From Bordetella sp. 02P26C-1 (GTDB lineage: Bacteria; Pseudomonadota; Gammaproteobacteria; Burkholderiales; Burkholderiaceae_B): 64,000 nt of DNA. Location: the NCBI RefSeq assembly GCF_009763255.1, contig NZ_WSJB01000001.1, forward strand, positions 1-64,000, given 5' to 3'. The notes beneath the pieces were generated by a model. The model did no database searches. It worked only from the letters and a program-made list of their open reading frames with translations, and was not told the DNA's origin. The translations under genes were made by a program, and so were the position numbers. Below are positions 26,849 through 37,468 of the stretch, in pieces (within the stretch, counting starts at the first letter, position 1; the number at the start of each line of letters is the position of its first letter).

Positions 26849-26890
26849 TTGTGTGAGCAGCTCACACAATGGTGTAAGTGCTGCCTACAC
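26849..26890. promoter_or_regulatory. Double palindromic operator for the GntR-led operon
   Basis: At 26849-26869 the arms TTGTGTGAGC and GCTCACACAA form a perfect 10-bp inverted repeat around one base. Directly beside it, 26872-26890 holds a weaker copy: GTGTAAG and CCTACAC with matching GTGTA/TACAC ends. Two adjacent sites 20-65 bp before the regulator's start suggest cooperative binding over the promoter. Confidence 0.6.
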
Positions 26891-27284
26891 AAAGCCATTC
26901 TAGGTGCCTACAAACTTGCCGTGAAACACTGATATGCGCTTTACATATAAGTAAAAGCTATATAGATGGTCATGCATAAGCGGCCCGGCGGATCTATCGA
27001 GGGGGCGGCTTCCCCGGCAGCCGGATCGCGGAGCCCCGTCGTCAGGCGTGGATCAGTCCTGTTTACAACCACTGGCGGGCTTAGCGCGAGCAGACATGAG
27101 GGCGTGTATAGCCCGCGTTATTGAGGGATTTGCCCGCAGCAGAGGTCCGTGCCGCCACGCTTGTAATGGGAGTTAACCCCCAATTTTCACTAGCCTGCAG
27201 GCTCTCTGGGCATGGCAAGACGGCCGGCCCGGAGAATCCAACGTGCCGGCGAGTGTCGGTTGTACTTACTAGAGAGAGTGCGTT
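26891..27284. other. Intergenic region between the GntR operon and a small secreted-protein gene
   Basis: About 390 bp without a supported gene. The first 70 bp (to about 26960) are AT-rich (ACATATAAGT, GCTATATAGATG) and probably contain the leftward operon promoter. The rest is GC-rich and I recognise no gene, RNA or repeat in it. Confidence 0.4.
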
Positions 27285-27518
27285 ATGACTTATTTACCTC
27301 TATTCCTGCGTTGCAAAGTTTCGCGCCTGGCTTGCGTTGTGGCGGCCGCCATCGCTGTGGCCACGCCTATCTCTGCACAGGCGGCGTCCCTGATTTCGGG
27401 GCCGCTGCTCGACAATGCGCGCCGCAACATCCTTGGCGTGCGCGGCAGCCTCGCGCAGGTGCCAGCGGACGAGTCCGCGCAGGGAACATACGTGCCGGAA
27501 GGGTACGCCGAGCGATGA
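27285..27518 (+). CDS. Small predicted secreted protein of unknown function
   Basis: A 77-residue product with a signal peptide (about MTYLPLFLRCKVSRLACVVA, hydrophobic core AAAIAVATPIS, cleavage near AQAAS). The mature part has only about 40 residues, SLISGPLLDNARRNILGVRG onward, ending VPEGYAER. The ATG follows AGAGAGAGTGCGTT. I do not recognise the family. It stands alone, with non-coding DNA on both sides (27519-27808 shows no credible gene). Confidence 0.55.
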   Translation: MTYLPLFLRCKVSRLACVVAAAIAVATPISAQAASLISGPLLDNARRNILGVRGSLAQVPADESAQGTYVPEGYAER

Positions 27519-27808
27519 TGTAAGGCAGACCCGGCTCTCCGGTCTTTTGCTAGCAGGAACGGCGTGGACACGGAGGGCCCATCGTATGCATTTGGCCTCT
27601 AGCGCCGCGCAAACCGAAATTGCATTGGCGTTGGAATGGTTACAAACAGTCGTAACAGTGGGTCTCTCACTTGCTAGGATTTCGCGGTCTACTTCTGCTT
27701 AACCCGCGCGACGTTGGCGCTTCGGGAGTCACAGGGTAGATATCAGGCTGTTATTCGCGCATCTATCGCAGCCGCCTGATTTACTGAATCCCGCGAGTGG
27801 AGATCGTT

Positions 27809-28453
27809 ATGAAAATACAAACAAACCTTCCCCGAATCACCGCCATTGCGCTTGCGGCCATGCTGGTCACGGGCTGCGCCACGCAACAAGGCACGAACAC
27901 CGCGATTGGCACCGGTGTGGGCGCCGCGGCTGGCGCGGGTATTGGGGCGCTGATTGGACACGGCAAGGGAGCAGCCATCGGCGCGGGCCTCGGCGCCGTC
28001 GCGGGTGGTCTGGTTGGCTACAACTGGTCCGGCGTCAAGCAAGACGTCCAGCAATCCGGCGCGTCGTCCTTGGGGATTGATGTGGTGGAAATGCCCGATG
28101 GCAGCCTGAAGGTCAATATTCCGAGTAACGTCTCGTTCGACACGGACAAAGCCGTGCTGAAACCCGAGTTGCTGCCCGTACTCGATAGTGTCGCGCGTTC
28201 GCTCGCGCAGCATCCCGAATTGCGCACCAAGGTGGTGGGCCATACGGATAGCACCGGCTCGGAAGCACACAATCAGAAGCTTTCCGACAGCCGTGCGCGT
28301 AGTGTGACGACGTACTTGGCGAGCAAAGGTATCGCGCAAGACCGCATGACCATAGAGGGCCGCGCCGCGCGCGACCCGATCGCGGACAATTCGACAGCCG
28401 AGGGTCGGGCTCAGAACCGGCGCGTGGAAGTCTATCTGTACGCGGTGCAGTAA
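27809..28453 (+). CDS. OmpA-family outer-membrane lipoprotein
   Basis: A 214-residue lipoprotein. The signal ends in the lipobox LVTGC; the ATG at 27809 follows GGAGATCGTT (the frame opens 12 bp earlier). Next comes a Gly-rich glycine-zipper segment (TGVGAAAGAGIGALIGHGKG, repeated as AAIGAGLGAVAGGLVGYNW), then a C-terminal OmpA peptidoglycan-binding domain with SFDTDKAVLKPELLPVLDSV, VVGHTDSTGSEAHNQKLSDS and the NRRVEVYL end. It matches the YiaD/OmpA-like class that anchors the outer membrane to the cell wall. Confidence 0.92.
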   Translation: MKIQTNLPRITAIALAAMLVTGCATQQGTNTAIGTGVGAAAGAGIGALIGHGKGAAIGAGLGAVAGGLVGYNWSGVKQDVQQSGASSLGIDVVEMPDGSLKVNIPSNVSFDTDKAVLKPELLPVLDSVARSLAQHPELRTKVVGHTDSTGSEAHNQKLSDSRARSVTTYLASKGIAQDRMTIEGRAARDPIADNSTAEGRAQNRRVEVYLYAVQ

Positions 28454-28491
28454 AGCGGATTCGGCTGACTCGACGTCGGCCGTACACTTCT

Positions 28492-28551
28492 ACGCGATGA
28501 TGTGCGTCGCGCGCCAACCTGAGGGTCGGCGGGCGACGCACATCATCGCGT
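28492..28551. terminator. Long bidirectional hairpin between convergent genes
   Basis: A perfect 19-bp inverted repeat (left arm 28492-28510, right arm 28533-28551; core GATGATGTGCGTCG) surrounds a loop that can itself fold through GCCAACC and GGTCGGC. It sits between the stop of the OmpA lipoprotein (28453) and the stop of the DUF6776-like gene (28558), exactly where a terminator for both is needed. There is no long T run. Confidence 0.7.
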
Positions 28552-28557
28552 TATCGG

Positions 28558-29259
28558 TCAGCCGCGTACGTAGTACAGGCGCATGGCCTGCTGACGGTCG
28601 GAGGGGTCCACCACCTGGATGCGTACGGCGTTCGGCGTAAAGCCCTCTGGCATTTCCGCCGTGCCTTGCGCGACCTGGTAGCGCCCCAAGGTCACCTCGA
28701 TCGGGTCGAGTTCCACGGTGCCCGAGCGCCCATTGCGGTAAGTGCCTTGCACCGCCAGTTTCAAGCTGCCCTTGAATTCATTGCCCTTACTGTCTTTCAT
28801 CAGCAGGACTTGATAGCTCAGCTTGCCCGGCGCGCGGCTAAACGATCCGGCGCGTACCCCGATGTCAGTGCCGCGGGGGTCTGGCGGGATCAGGTTCTGG
28901 AAAATGGCCAGCGCTTGCTCGGCTCGCTGCAGACGCGTCCGCGCCTCATTCAGCTCGGTGGTGGCTTTGTCGCGCGTGGACTCGATGGCGTCGCGCTGTG
29001 CGGTCGCTTCGCTCAATTGCGTCTGCAAACGCTGCCGGTCCACATTGGCGGCGTTCAGTTCAGATTGCAATTGCTCGGATTGTTCCGCCGTCAGGCGGGT
29101 CGGGCCGTAATTGGCCTGCAGGAAGAGCACGCCGCCCGCGCCCAGGCCCATTCCCACCAACAGCACGCCCAGCCAGCGCGGCATGCGTCGCTGGCGCTTG
29201 CCCGGTTGGTAGACCGATGGTTTGAATACAGCTCGTTGTGAGCGTCCGAACATCCCCAT
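28558..29259 (-). CDS. Single-pass membrane coiled-coil protein (DUF6776-like)
   Basis: A 233-residue protein: a basic cytoplasmic head (GKRQRRMPR), one membrane helix (WLGVLLVGMGLGAGGVLFLQ), a periplasmic coiled coil at about 60-120 (QSEQLQSELNAANVDRQRLQ, EARTRLQRAEQALAIFQNL) and a beta-rich C-terminal domain (KLSYQVLLMKDSKGNEFKGS). The layout fits the betaproteobacterial DUF6776 family; that name is from memory of the family, not a search. Function is unknown; an envelope role is likely from topology. A short gap follows before murU, in the same orientation. Confidence 0.75.
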   Translation of the reverse strand: MGMFGRSQRAVFKPSVYQPGKRQRRMPRWLGVLLVGMGLGAGGVLFLQANYGPTRLTAEQSEQLQSELNAANVDRQRLQTQLSEATAQRDAIESTRDKATTELNEARTRLQRAEQALAIFQNLIPPDPRGTDIGVRAGSFSRAPGKLSYQVLLMKDSKGNEFKGSLKLAVQGTYRNGRSGTVELDPIEVTLGRYQVAQGTAEMPEGFTPNAVRIQVVDPSDRQQAMRLYYVRG

Positions 29260-29367
29260 TCTGAAAAACCTTGTGTGCGTGAGTAACCGGCCAGGTGCCG
29301 ATTCAAAACCCTAGAGGATAACGGTTGTAGCGCGAGACGGGCATTTTAGACAAATCTAGTTGCGACT

Positions 29368-31142
<1,775 letters not shown>

Positions 31143-31220
31143 GAGGGCCGTCTCTCAGTGCGGTAGAGTTTCTGTTTCAATGCCGACGCGAGCCTTCGGT
31201 AGGTTCGCGTCCGCCTTCTC

Positions 31221-31226
31221 TATAAT
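31221..31226 (+). promoter_or_regulatory. Candidate -10 element for lptD
   Basis: TATAAT, an exact consensus -10 hexamer, lies in the amgK-lptD gap about 120 bp before the lptD start. No good -35 is seen at the right distance, so this is only a candidate promoter element. Confidence 0.3.
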
Positions 31227-31347
31227 ACCGGGTCGTTCCCCCTGGCAGGCATGATCGCGTGCGTGTCGTGGCCGGGCCCTGTTCGCCGTTGATGACGGTC
31301 TCATCGCGGTGGGCGTTTTCGTCGAAAGGTATGCGTTTACGGTGCGT

Positions 31348-33711
31348 ATGGTCCGGTGGTTGATCCTCTCTGCTGTCACCCTGGCGGGGGCCGTGCATGC
31401 CCAGGGTACCGTGTCGTCTTCCGGCACCACCCCTGGGACGGCGGCGACGCAAGGCTCGCTGCAGTTGCGCAGCTCGACGGGGTTGAGGGTACGCAACGTG
31501 CCCCAGGACGATGCGGCGTCGTACCTGCAGGCCGATCAGATCCAGGGTGATCCCGATTCCAATCTCACGTTGAGCGGCGCGGCCGAGGTGCGTCGTATCG
31601 ATGGCGTGGTCAAGGGCGAGCGGATCGACTATCGCAGCGATACCGGGCAGACCGATTTGCAGGGCAATGTGCGCATGATGCGCGACGGGACGCTGATTAC
31701 CGGGCCGTCCGCGCAATACAACATCGATACGGATAGCGGCGAAATCGAGTCGCCGAATTTCTGGATCGGCGCCAGTGGCGGCTCGGCGCGCGCGGATCGT
31801 GCAGAGATCTTCAGCCGATCGCAGCTGCGTCTGACACAGGTGCGATATACCGGCTGCCCTTGTCCGGAACCCTCCTGGTATATCGATGCGGACCGGGTGG
31901 ATCTGGACTTCGACGAGAACGAAGGCGTCGCGCGTAACGGCGTGCTGTATTTCAAGGGCGTGCCGTTGTTGGCGTCGCCTTATCTGACGTTCCCGGTCAA
32001 AAAAGAACGTAAGTCTGGCTTTTTGATCCCGACGTATGGGGTCAGCAGCAAAAGTGGTTTGGATCTGTCGGTCCCTTACTACTTCAACCTTGCTCCGAAC
32101 TACGACGCGACCTTGCAGCCGCGCTACCTGAGCAAGCGTGGCATGCAGCTCGGTGGCGAGTTCCGTTATCTGGGCGAGAGTTATTCCGGTAGCCTGCTCG
32201 GTACCTATCTGGGCGACGATTGGGAGACCGGCGAGAAACGCTGGCTATTCCGTTCGCGTCACCAGCAGACGCTGGGTGGCGGCTTCTACGCGGACTGGGA
32301 TTACGCCCGGGTGTCCGACGACAATTACTTCCGCGATTTTTCGTCGATGGGGCTCAACGATGCGTCGACCACGTATCTGCCTCAACGCGGCCTCGTCGGC
32401 TGGGGCAACAAATACTGGCAGGCCACCGCGCAAGTCTATAAGTATCAGACGCTGCAGGATCCGGATGCGCCGGTCACGCCGCCGTATAACAAGATGCCCG
32501 AATTGACCTTAAAGGGCGCGCGCTACGATCTGAACAATCTGGAGTTGGAGTGGACATCTTCGGCTGTGCGCTTTCAGCGCCCCGTTTACAAGGGAGACCG
32601 GGTGGGTCAGGATGGCGATCGCTTGCAGTCATATCTGACGGCGGCGATGCCTATTCGCCGTGCGGGCTGGTACGTCGTGCCCAAGGTCGGCTTCCATTAC
32701 ACGCAGTACAACACTGACTGGTACGACGTGCAGAACCGGTCGCGCGATATGTCGCGCGCCCTGCCCATCATGTCGGTGGATGCCGGGATGGTGTTCGAGC
32801 GCGATACCAAGCTGTTCGGCAATGATTCCATCCAGACTCTGGAGCCGCGTCTGTACTACCTGCGCGTGCCGTATCGCGACCAGAGCAAACTGCCGGTTTA
32901 TGACACCACGCTGGCGGATTTCAGCTTTGAACAAGCGTTCTCGGAAAACATCTATGTGGGCGGCTGGGATCGTATCGCGAATGCGAACCAGCTGACGGCC
33001 GCGTTGACGACGCGATGGCTGGATGCGGATACCGGGTTCGAGCGCATCTCGCTGTCTGGCGGGCAGCGGCTTTATTTCGAAGACCAGCGCGTGACCTTGC
33101 CGGACGAAACGCCGCGCAAGGATCGTAACGTCCGGTCCGATTTTCTGGTTGCCGCCAGCGCCGCGTTGACCGACACGCTGAGCACCGAGGTGGCCGCGCA
33201 ATACGACCCGTACGACAACAATTGGTCGCGCGGGCTTGTCAGTGCGCGCTGGCGTCCTCAGCGCCTGACGTCGGTCGCGCTGTCGTATCGTTATCAACGT
33301 GATCCCTCGCCGGTGGGTGCGCTCTATCAGCCGCGCGGACAAAACCAAATCAGTCTCGCGTTTCAGTGGCCGTTCACGGATCGTCTCTATGGCGTGGGCC
33401 GGATCGATTATTCCTTGCGCTCCGTGCCTCAATCGACGATCGCGGATTCGACCAATGAGTCCCCGCGTGTGACCCAGGCCATCGCGGGACTTGAGTACAA
33501 AGGCGATTGCTGCTGGACGGGCCGTGTGGTATTTCAGCGCTATGCCGTCTCGGCGACCGAGTCGAACTCCACGGTGTTCTTCCAGTTGGAACTAAGTGGG
33601 CTGGGATCGCTCGGAACGAATCCGATGGACCTGTTGAACAAGAGCATCCCTGGCTATCAGGCTGTGTCGCCACAGCCCGCACAGGGATCGAAATTTGAAA
33701 GGTATGAATAA
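31348..33711 (+). CDS. lptD: LPS-assembly outer-membrane protein LptD
   Basis: About 787 residues. The signal peptide is MVRWLILSAVTLAGAVHAQG. An OstA-like periplasmic domain follows (LQADQIQGDPDSNLTLSGAA, NVRMMRDGTLITGPSAQY), then the large LptD beta barrel (YFNLAPNYDATLQPRYLSKR). LptD receives LPS from the Lpt bridge and inserts it in the outer leaflet. Cysteines at about 170 and 172 (GCPCPEP) and the adjacent pair at 721-722 (DCCW) can form the essential disulfides; the first pair is C-x-C rather than well separated as in E. coli. GTG starts at 31309 and 31342 are alternatives. The stop overlaps surA (TAATG). Confidence 0.95.
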   Translation: MVRWLILSAVTLAGAVHAQGTVSSSGTTPGTAATQGSLQLRSSTGLRVRNVPQDDAASYLQADQIQGDPDSNLTLSGAAEVRRIDGVVKGERIDYRSDTGQTDLQGNVRMMRDGTLITGPSAQYNIDTDSGEIESPNFWIGASGGSARADRAEIFSRSQLRLTQVRYTGCPCPEPSWYIDADRVDLDFDENEGVARNGVLYFKGVPLLASPYLTFPVKKERKSGFLIPTYGVSSKSGLDLSVPYYFNLAPNYDATLQPRYLSKRGMQLGGEFRYLGESYSGSLLGTYLGDDWETGEKRWLFRSRHQQTLGGGFYADWDYARVSDDNYFRDFSSMGLNDASTTYLPQRGLVGWGNKYWQATAQVYKYQTLQDPDAPVTPPYNKMPELTLKGARYDLNNLELEWTSSAVRFQRPVYKGDRVGQDGDRLQSYLTAAMPIRRAGWYVVPKVGFHYTQYNTDWYDVQNRSRDMSRALPIMSVDAGMVFERDTKLFGNDSIQTLEPRLYYLRVPYRDQSKLPVYDTTLADFSFEQAFSENIYVGGWDRIANANQLTAALTTRWLDADTGFERISLSGGQRLYFEDQRVTLPDETPRKDRNVRSDFLVAASAALTDTLSTEVAAQYDPYDNNWSRGLVSARWRPQRLTSVALSYRYQRDPSPVGALYQPRGQNQISLAFQWPFTDRLYGVGRIDYSLRSVPQSTIADSTNESPRVTQAIAGLEYKGDCCWTGRVVFQRYAVSATESNSTVFFQLELSGLGSLGTNPMDLLNKSIPGYQAVSPQPAQGSKFERYE

Positions 33712-35246
33712 TGCGTCGCTTGCATACTATGCGCCGGCTCTCCGGTAATCTGCTGGTTCTGACGGCGTGCGCGGTTGCGTCTGCGGCTTATGCCCAGCCA
33801 CGCGCGACACCGGCCAAGACCGGCGCCGCCGCACAGCCTGCCGCCAAGGGCGAACAGATGGTCGATGGCATCGCGGCGGTAGTCAACAAGGACGTCATCA
33901 CGCTGCGAGAAGTCGACGCGGCCGCCAAAAGCGCCATGGCGGAGCTCAAACAGCGGGGCATCCAAGTGCCGCCGCAGGATATTCTGCGCCGCCAGGTGCT
34001 GCAGAACTTGATTCTCGAGCGCGTGCAGTCGCAAGAGGCAGACCGACTTGGCATCCGCATCAACGATGCGCAAGTGGATCAGGCGATTGAATCGATCGCC
34101 GCGCGCAACCGCATCACGGTGCCGGCCATGCGCGCTGAAATCGAAAAAGGCGGTGTCAGTTGGGCGGAATATCGCAAATCTCTGGCTGGTGATTTGCGCC
34201 TGAATCGCTTGCGTCAGCGCGCGGTCGATTCCAATATCGTGATCAGCGATGCCGAGATCGATGCGTTCCTGCGCGATCAGCAGAATAATCCTGCCGCTCG
34301 TGCTGGCGGTAACGTCATGCAAGGTCAGCCGGCCGCGCGGCCTCAAGCTCAGACTCAGGCGGGGCCCGAGCAGATCGCGCTGGGTCAAATCCTCGTGCGT
34401 GTGCCCGAGGGTTCGAGCCCCGAGCAGGTGGCCGCGCTGCGTAAAAAGGCCGAAGGCCTCTTGCAACGCCTGAAACAAGGCGCGGATTTCGCGAGTTTGG
34501 CGGCCGAGGCTTCTGACGGACCTGAGGCTCTGCAGGGTGGCGTGATGGGCGCGCGGCCGATCGATGGCTGGCCCGATCTGTTTGTGCAGGCCGTGTCGTC
34601 GTTGCAGCCCGGTCAGGTCAGTGAGGTGATTCAGAGCGGCAACGGTTTTCACATTCTCGCCGTGCTCGACCGTACCGGTGGCAGATCGGCACCCGCGCAG
34701 CCGGCGGCCCCGCAGCAGGCGCCGATGATGCAGCAGCCGGGCGCGGGCATGCCTGCCCAGCAGGGGCCGGTGCAGGTGACGCAGACGCGCGCGCGCCATA
34801 TCCTGATCAAGACTTCCGCCGTGATGAGCGACGATCAGGCCCGTCAGCGCTTGCAGCAGATTCGCCAGCGTGTCGTCAATGGCGGTGCGAAATTCGCTGA
34901 CATGGCACGACAGTATTCCGAAGACAGTAGCGCACCGCAGGGCGGCGATCTAGGCTGGGTAAATCCGGGCGAAATGGTGCCCGCGTTCGAACAAGCCATG
35001 AATGCGTTGCCGGTCGGAGGCATCAGCGAGCCGGTGCTGTCACCCTTTGGCTGGCACCTGATCCAGGTCGAAGAGCGTCGCGAACACGATGTCAGCGATG
35101 AACTGCAGCGCATGCAGGCGCGTCAGATCTTGTTCGAGCGTCGCGCGGAGCCCGCGTTCGAAGACTGGCTCGAACAGCTGCGCAATGGTGCTTACATCGA
35201 TAACCGTCTGGAGAAGCAGTCGGAAATCGAGCAGAACAACCGCTAA
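33711..35246 (+). CDS. surA: Periplasmic chaperone and peptidyl-prolyl isomerase SurA
   Basis: A 511-residue protein with signal peptide ([15 protein letters not shown]), SurA N-terminal chaperone domain (about 45-195, [20 protein letters not shown]), and two parvulin domains (from about 223, [17 protein letters not shown]; and from about 360, [18 protein letters not shown]). A Gln/Pro-rich linker (residues about 325-355, [19 protein letters not shown]) separates them and helps make it longer than the 428-residue E. coli protein. It assists outer-membrane protein folding, including LptD encoded just upstream with a 1-bp overlap. Confidence 0.95.
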   Translation: MRRLHTMRRLSGNLLVLTACAVASAAYAQPRATPAKTGAAAQPAAKGEQMVDGIAAVVNKDVITLREVDAAAKSAMAELKQRGIQVPPQDILRRQVLQNLILERVQSQEADRLGIRINDAQVDQAIESIAARNRITVPAMRAEIEKGGVSWAEYRKSLAGDLRLNRLRQRAVDSNIVISDAEIDAFLRDQQNNPAARAGGNVMQGQPAARPQAQTQAGPEQIALGQILVRVPEGSSPEQVAALRKKAEGLLQRLKQGADFASLAAEASDGPEALQGGVMGARPIDGWPDLFVQAVSSLQPGQVSEVIQSGNGFHILAVLDRTGGRSAPAQPAAPQQAPMMQQPGAGMPAQQGPVQVTQTRARHILIKTSAVMSDDQARQRLQQIRQRVVNGGAKFADMARQYSEDSSAPQGGDLGWVNPGEMVPAFEQAMNALPVGGISEPVLSPFGWHLIQVEERREHDVSDELQRMQARQILFERRAEPAFEDWLEQLRNGAYIDNRLEKQSEIEQNNR

Positions 35247-35263
35247 GCGTATCGAGTGCATTC

Positions 35264-36052
35264 ATGAGCAAGCACCAGGCGCGCAAGCGTTTCGGACAAC
35301 ACTTTCTGACCGACGATAGCGTGATCGAAGGGATCGTGCGGGGCATTGCGCCCGCCGCCGATGATCACATCGTCGAGATCGGCCCGGGTTTGTCGGCGCT
35401 GACGCAGCCCTTGCTGCGCAGCCTCAAGCACCTGACCGTGGTCGAGATCGACCGCGATCTGGCGGCGCGGCTGCGTCGCCAACATCCCGCCGAGCGCCTG
35501 ACCGTGATCGAGGCCGATGCCTTGACGGTGGATTTCGGGGCGCTGGGCGAGGGTCTGCGGGTGGTGGGCAATCTGCCCTACAACATCTCCAGTCCGTTGC
35601 TATTCCATCTGATGGGCGCGGCCGATACCGTGCGCGATCAGCATTTCATGCTCCAGCGTGAGGTGATCGATCGCATGGTGGCGCAGCCGGGAACCGCCGA
35701 CTATGGCCGGCTGTCGGTCATGCTGCAGTCGCGCTACCGCATGGAGAAGCTGTTCGACGTGCCGCCGGAAGCCTTCGATCCACCGCCGCGCGTGGTGTCG
35801 GCGGTCGTGCGTATGGTGCCATTGCCCGCTGACCGTCTGCGACCGGTCAGCGATTCGGCACTGGAGACTGTGGTTGCGCGCGCGTTCGCGCAGCGGCGCA
35901 AGATGCTGCGACGGGCCTTGGGCGATTGGGCCGCGCAGGTTCCCTGGGAAGTGCTGGATATCGCGCCTACCGCGCGAGCCGAGGAAGTCTCTGTCGAGAA
36001 GTTCATCGGCATGACCGATGCGTTGGTGGAAGCGGGAGTGGTTGCAGCGTAA
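35264..36052 (+). CDS. rsmA: 16S rRNA dimethyladenosine transferase
   Basis: A 262-residue SAM-dependent methyltransferase (KsgA) that dimethylates two adenines near the 3' end of 16S rRNA during 30S maturation. Motifs: [18 protein letters not shown], the SAM loop [15 protein letters not shown], and the catalytic [14 protein letters not shown]. The start is 17 bp after surA, so it belongs to the lptD operon. The pdxA gene that often lies between surA and rsmA is absent. Confidence 0.95.
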   Translation: MSKHQARKRFGQHFLTDDSVIEGIVRGIAPAADDHIVEIGPGLSALTQPLLRSLKHLTVVEIDRDLAARLRRQHPAERLTVIEADALTVDFGALGEGLRVVGNLPYNISSPLLFHLMGAADTVRDQHFMLQREVIDRMVAQPGTADYGRLSVMLQSRYRMEKLFDVPPEAFDPPPRVVSAVVRMVPLPADRLRPVSDSALETVVARAFAQRRKMLRRALGDWAAQVPWEVLDIAPTARAEEVSVEKFIGMTDALVEAGVVAA

Positions 36053-36124
36053 CGGTTGGGATCAGCCTCGTCGTGGACGATATTCAGCGGCCTATCACCC
36101 GCGATAGCCCGCCAGGCATTGACA

Positions 36125-36140
36125 GCCGGCTCGTGCCGGC
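36125..36140. terminator. Hairpin between convergent rsmA and glycerate kinase genes
   Basis: GCCGGC-TCGT-GCCGGC forms a 6-bp GC-rich stem in the 110-bp gap between two convergent genes. No T run follows, so only a weak or Rho-assisted terminator is implied. Confidence 0.35.
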
Positions 36141-36146
36141 CAGCCC

Positions 36147-36174
36147 TTTACAGCCTGCGCGTTTACAGCCTGCG
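36147..36174. repeat. 13-bp tandem duplication at the glycerate-kinase stop
   Basis: TTTACAGCCTGCG occurs at 36147-36159 and again at 36162-36174 (15-bp period). On the minus strand it duplicates the last codons and stop of the glycerate kinase gene, so a second in-frame-looking Arg-Leu-stop follows the real stop. It looks like slippage or a local duplication without coding effect. Confidence 0.6.
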
Positions 36175-37305
36175 TTTCCCAGCGGCCAGCCACAGCTGCA
36201 TCACGTCGCGAGCACGATCGCATAAGTACTGGGCAGCGTTTTCGCAGGCGTGTTCCAGCGTCACGGGCCCGGGCGCCAGGCTGAACGCGGCCGTGATGCC
36301 GCCGGCATGCAGTTCCTCGTAACCCGCCCCTAACGAACCTGCCAGCGCGACCACCGGGACGCCTGCACGTTCGGCGATACGCGCTACACCGGCGGGCGTT
36401 TTGCCCCGCAAGGTCTGCGCATCCATGCGGCCTTCGCCGGTGAAGGCGAGCGCCGCGCCCGCCATGGCTTGCGCCAGATTTCCGAGTTCGGCCACTACCT
36501 CGACGCCGGGGCGAAAGCGCGCGTTTAGAAATGCATGCGCGGCAAACCCCAGACCGCCCGCCGCACCCGCGCCGGGCGCATCGCGCAGATCTCGCCCGAG
36601 GTCGCGCGCGCAGACATCGGCAAACCGCCGCAAGCTGTCGTCCAACAGTTTGACCTGCTCGGCTGTGGCGCCCTTCTGGGGGCCAAAAATCGCCGATGCA
36701 CCTTGCGAGCCGCACAGCGGATTATCGACATCGGAGGCAATCTCGATCCGGGTTTGCGCCAACCGCGCATCCAGCTTCGACATATCCAGCCGGTCGAGGT
36801 TTGCCAGCGCGGCACCGCCGCAGGGCAGGGTGCTGCCATTGCTATCCAAGAAACGTACGCCTAATGCGGCAAGCAGGCCCGCGCCGCCATCATTTGTGCT
36901 CGAACCCCCCAAGCCCAGGATAATGCGCTGCGCCCCGGCATCGAGCGCCGCGAGGATGAGCTCCCCTACGCCACCGCTGCTGGCGCGCATGGGATCGCGT
37001 TTGTCGGGCGGTGTTTGCTCCAGACCCGCCGCCGCGGCCATTTCGATCACGGCCGTGGCGTCATCGAGCCAACCCCAGGAGGCTTCGATGGGTTCGCCCA
37101 ACGCGCCGCGTACGCGGGTCGTGCGCCATTGGCCGCCGGTTGCCGCCAGCACCGCGGCTACCGTGCCTTCGCCACCGTCGGCCATCGGGATGCATATCGT
37201 CTCCGCATCCGGGTACGCTTGCTTGACACCCCGCGCGATGGCAGCGGCTGCGTCGGGGGCAGAGAGGCTTTCTTTAAACGAGTCGGGAGCGATGACGATT
37301 TTCAC
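36163..37305 (-). CDS. Glycerate 2-kinase (GarK/GlxK family)
   Basis: A 380-residue kinase that phosphorylates D-glycerate with ATP. It starts from a GTG as MKIVIAPDSFKESLSAPDAA and carries IPMADGGEGTVAAVLAATGG and the nucleotide/substrate motif LGLGGSSTNDGGAGLLAALG. C-terminal GEGRMDAQTLRGKTPAGVA is also typical. The adjacent divergent pyruvate kinase fits glycerate use through lower glycolysis. I cannot tell GarK from GlxK by sequence alone, so no symbol is given. Confidence 0.93.
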   Translation of the reverse strand: MKIVIAPDSFKESLSAPDAAAAIARGVKQAYPDAETICIPMADGGEGTVAAVLAATGGQWRTTRVRGALGEPIEASWGWLDDATAVIEMAAAAGLEQTPPDKRDPMRASSGGVGELILAALDAGAQRIILGLGGSSTNDGGAGLLAALGVRFLDSNGSTLPCGGAALANLDRLDMSKLDARLAQTRIEIASDVDNPLCGSQGASAIFGPQKGATAEQVKLLDDSLRRFADVCARDLGRDLRDAPGAGAAGGLGFAAHAFLNARFRPGVEVVAELGNLAQAMAGAALAFTGEGRMDAQTLRGKTPAGVARIAERAGVPVVALAGSLGAGYEELHAGGITAAFSLAPGPVTLEHACENAAQYLCDRARDVMQLWLAAGKRRL

Positions 37306-37468
37306 GTTGATCGTTGAGAGTCAGATAAAAGGAGTTGGGATCGCGCGCAGTCAATGAAACGCGTTAATAATACCCGCAGAGCCCGCCGGGTTTGTACGCC
37401 ATATCTCATCAATCATGCGAGGGTGTCGTACCATAGGTCGTTCGTTGTCAATGTCAGAGAGGTGATTC

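Noticed and set aside
33657-34799. Minus-strand open frame of about 380 codons opposite surA
   Set aside because: Antisense shadow; the composition mirrors the Ala/Gln-rich SurA sequence and there is no domain resemblance.
36401-37357. Plus-strand open frame of about 318 codons opposite glycerate kinase
   Set aside because: Ser/Pro/Ala-rich shadow of the glycerate kinase, whose motifs are intact on the other strand.
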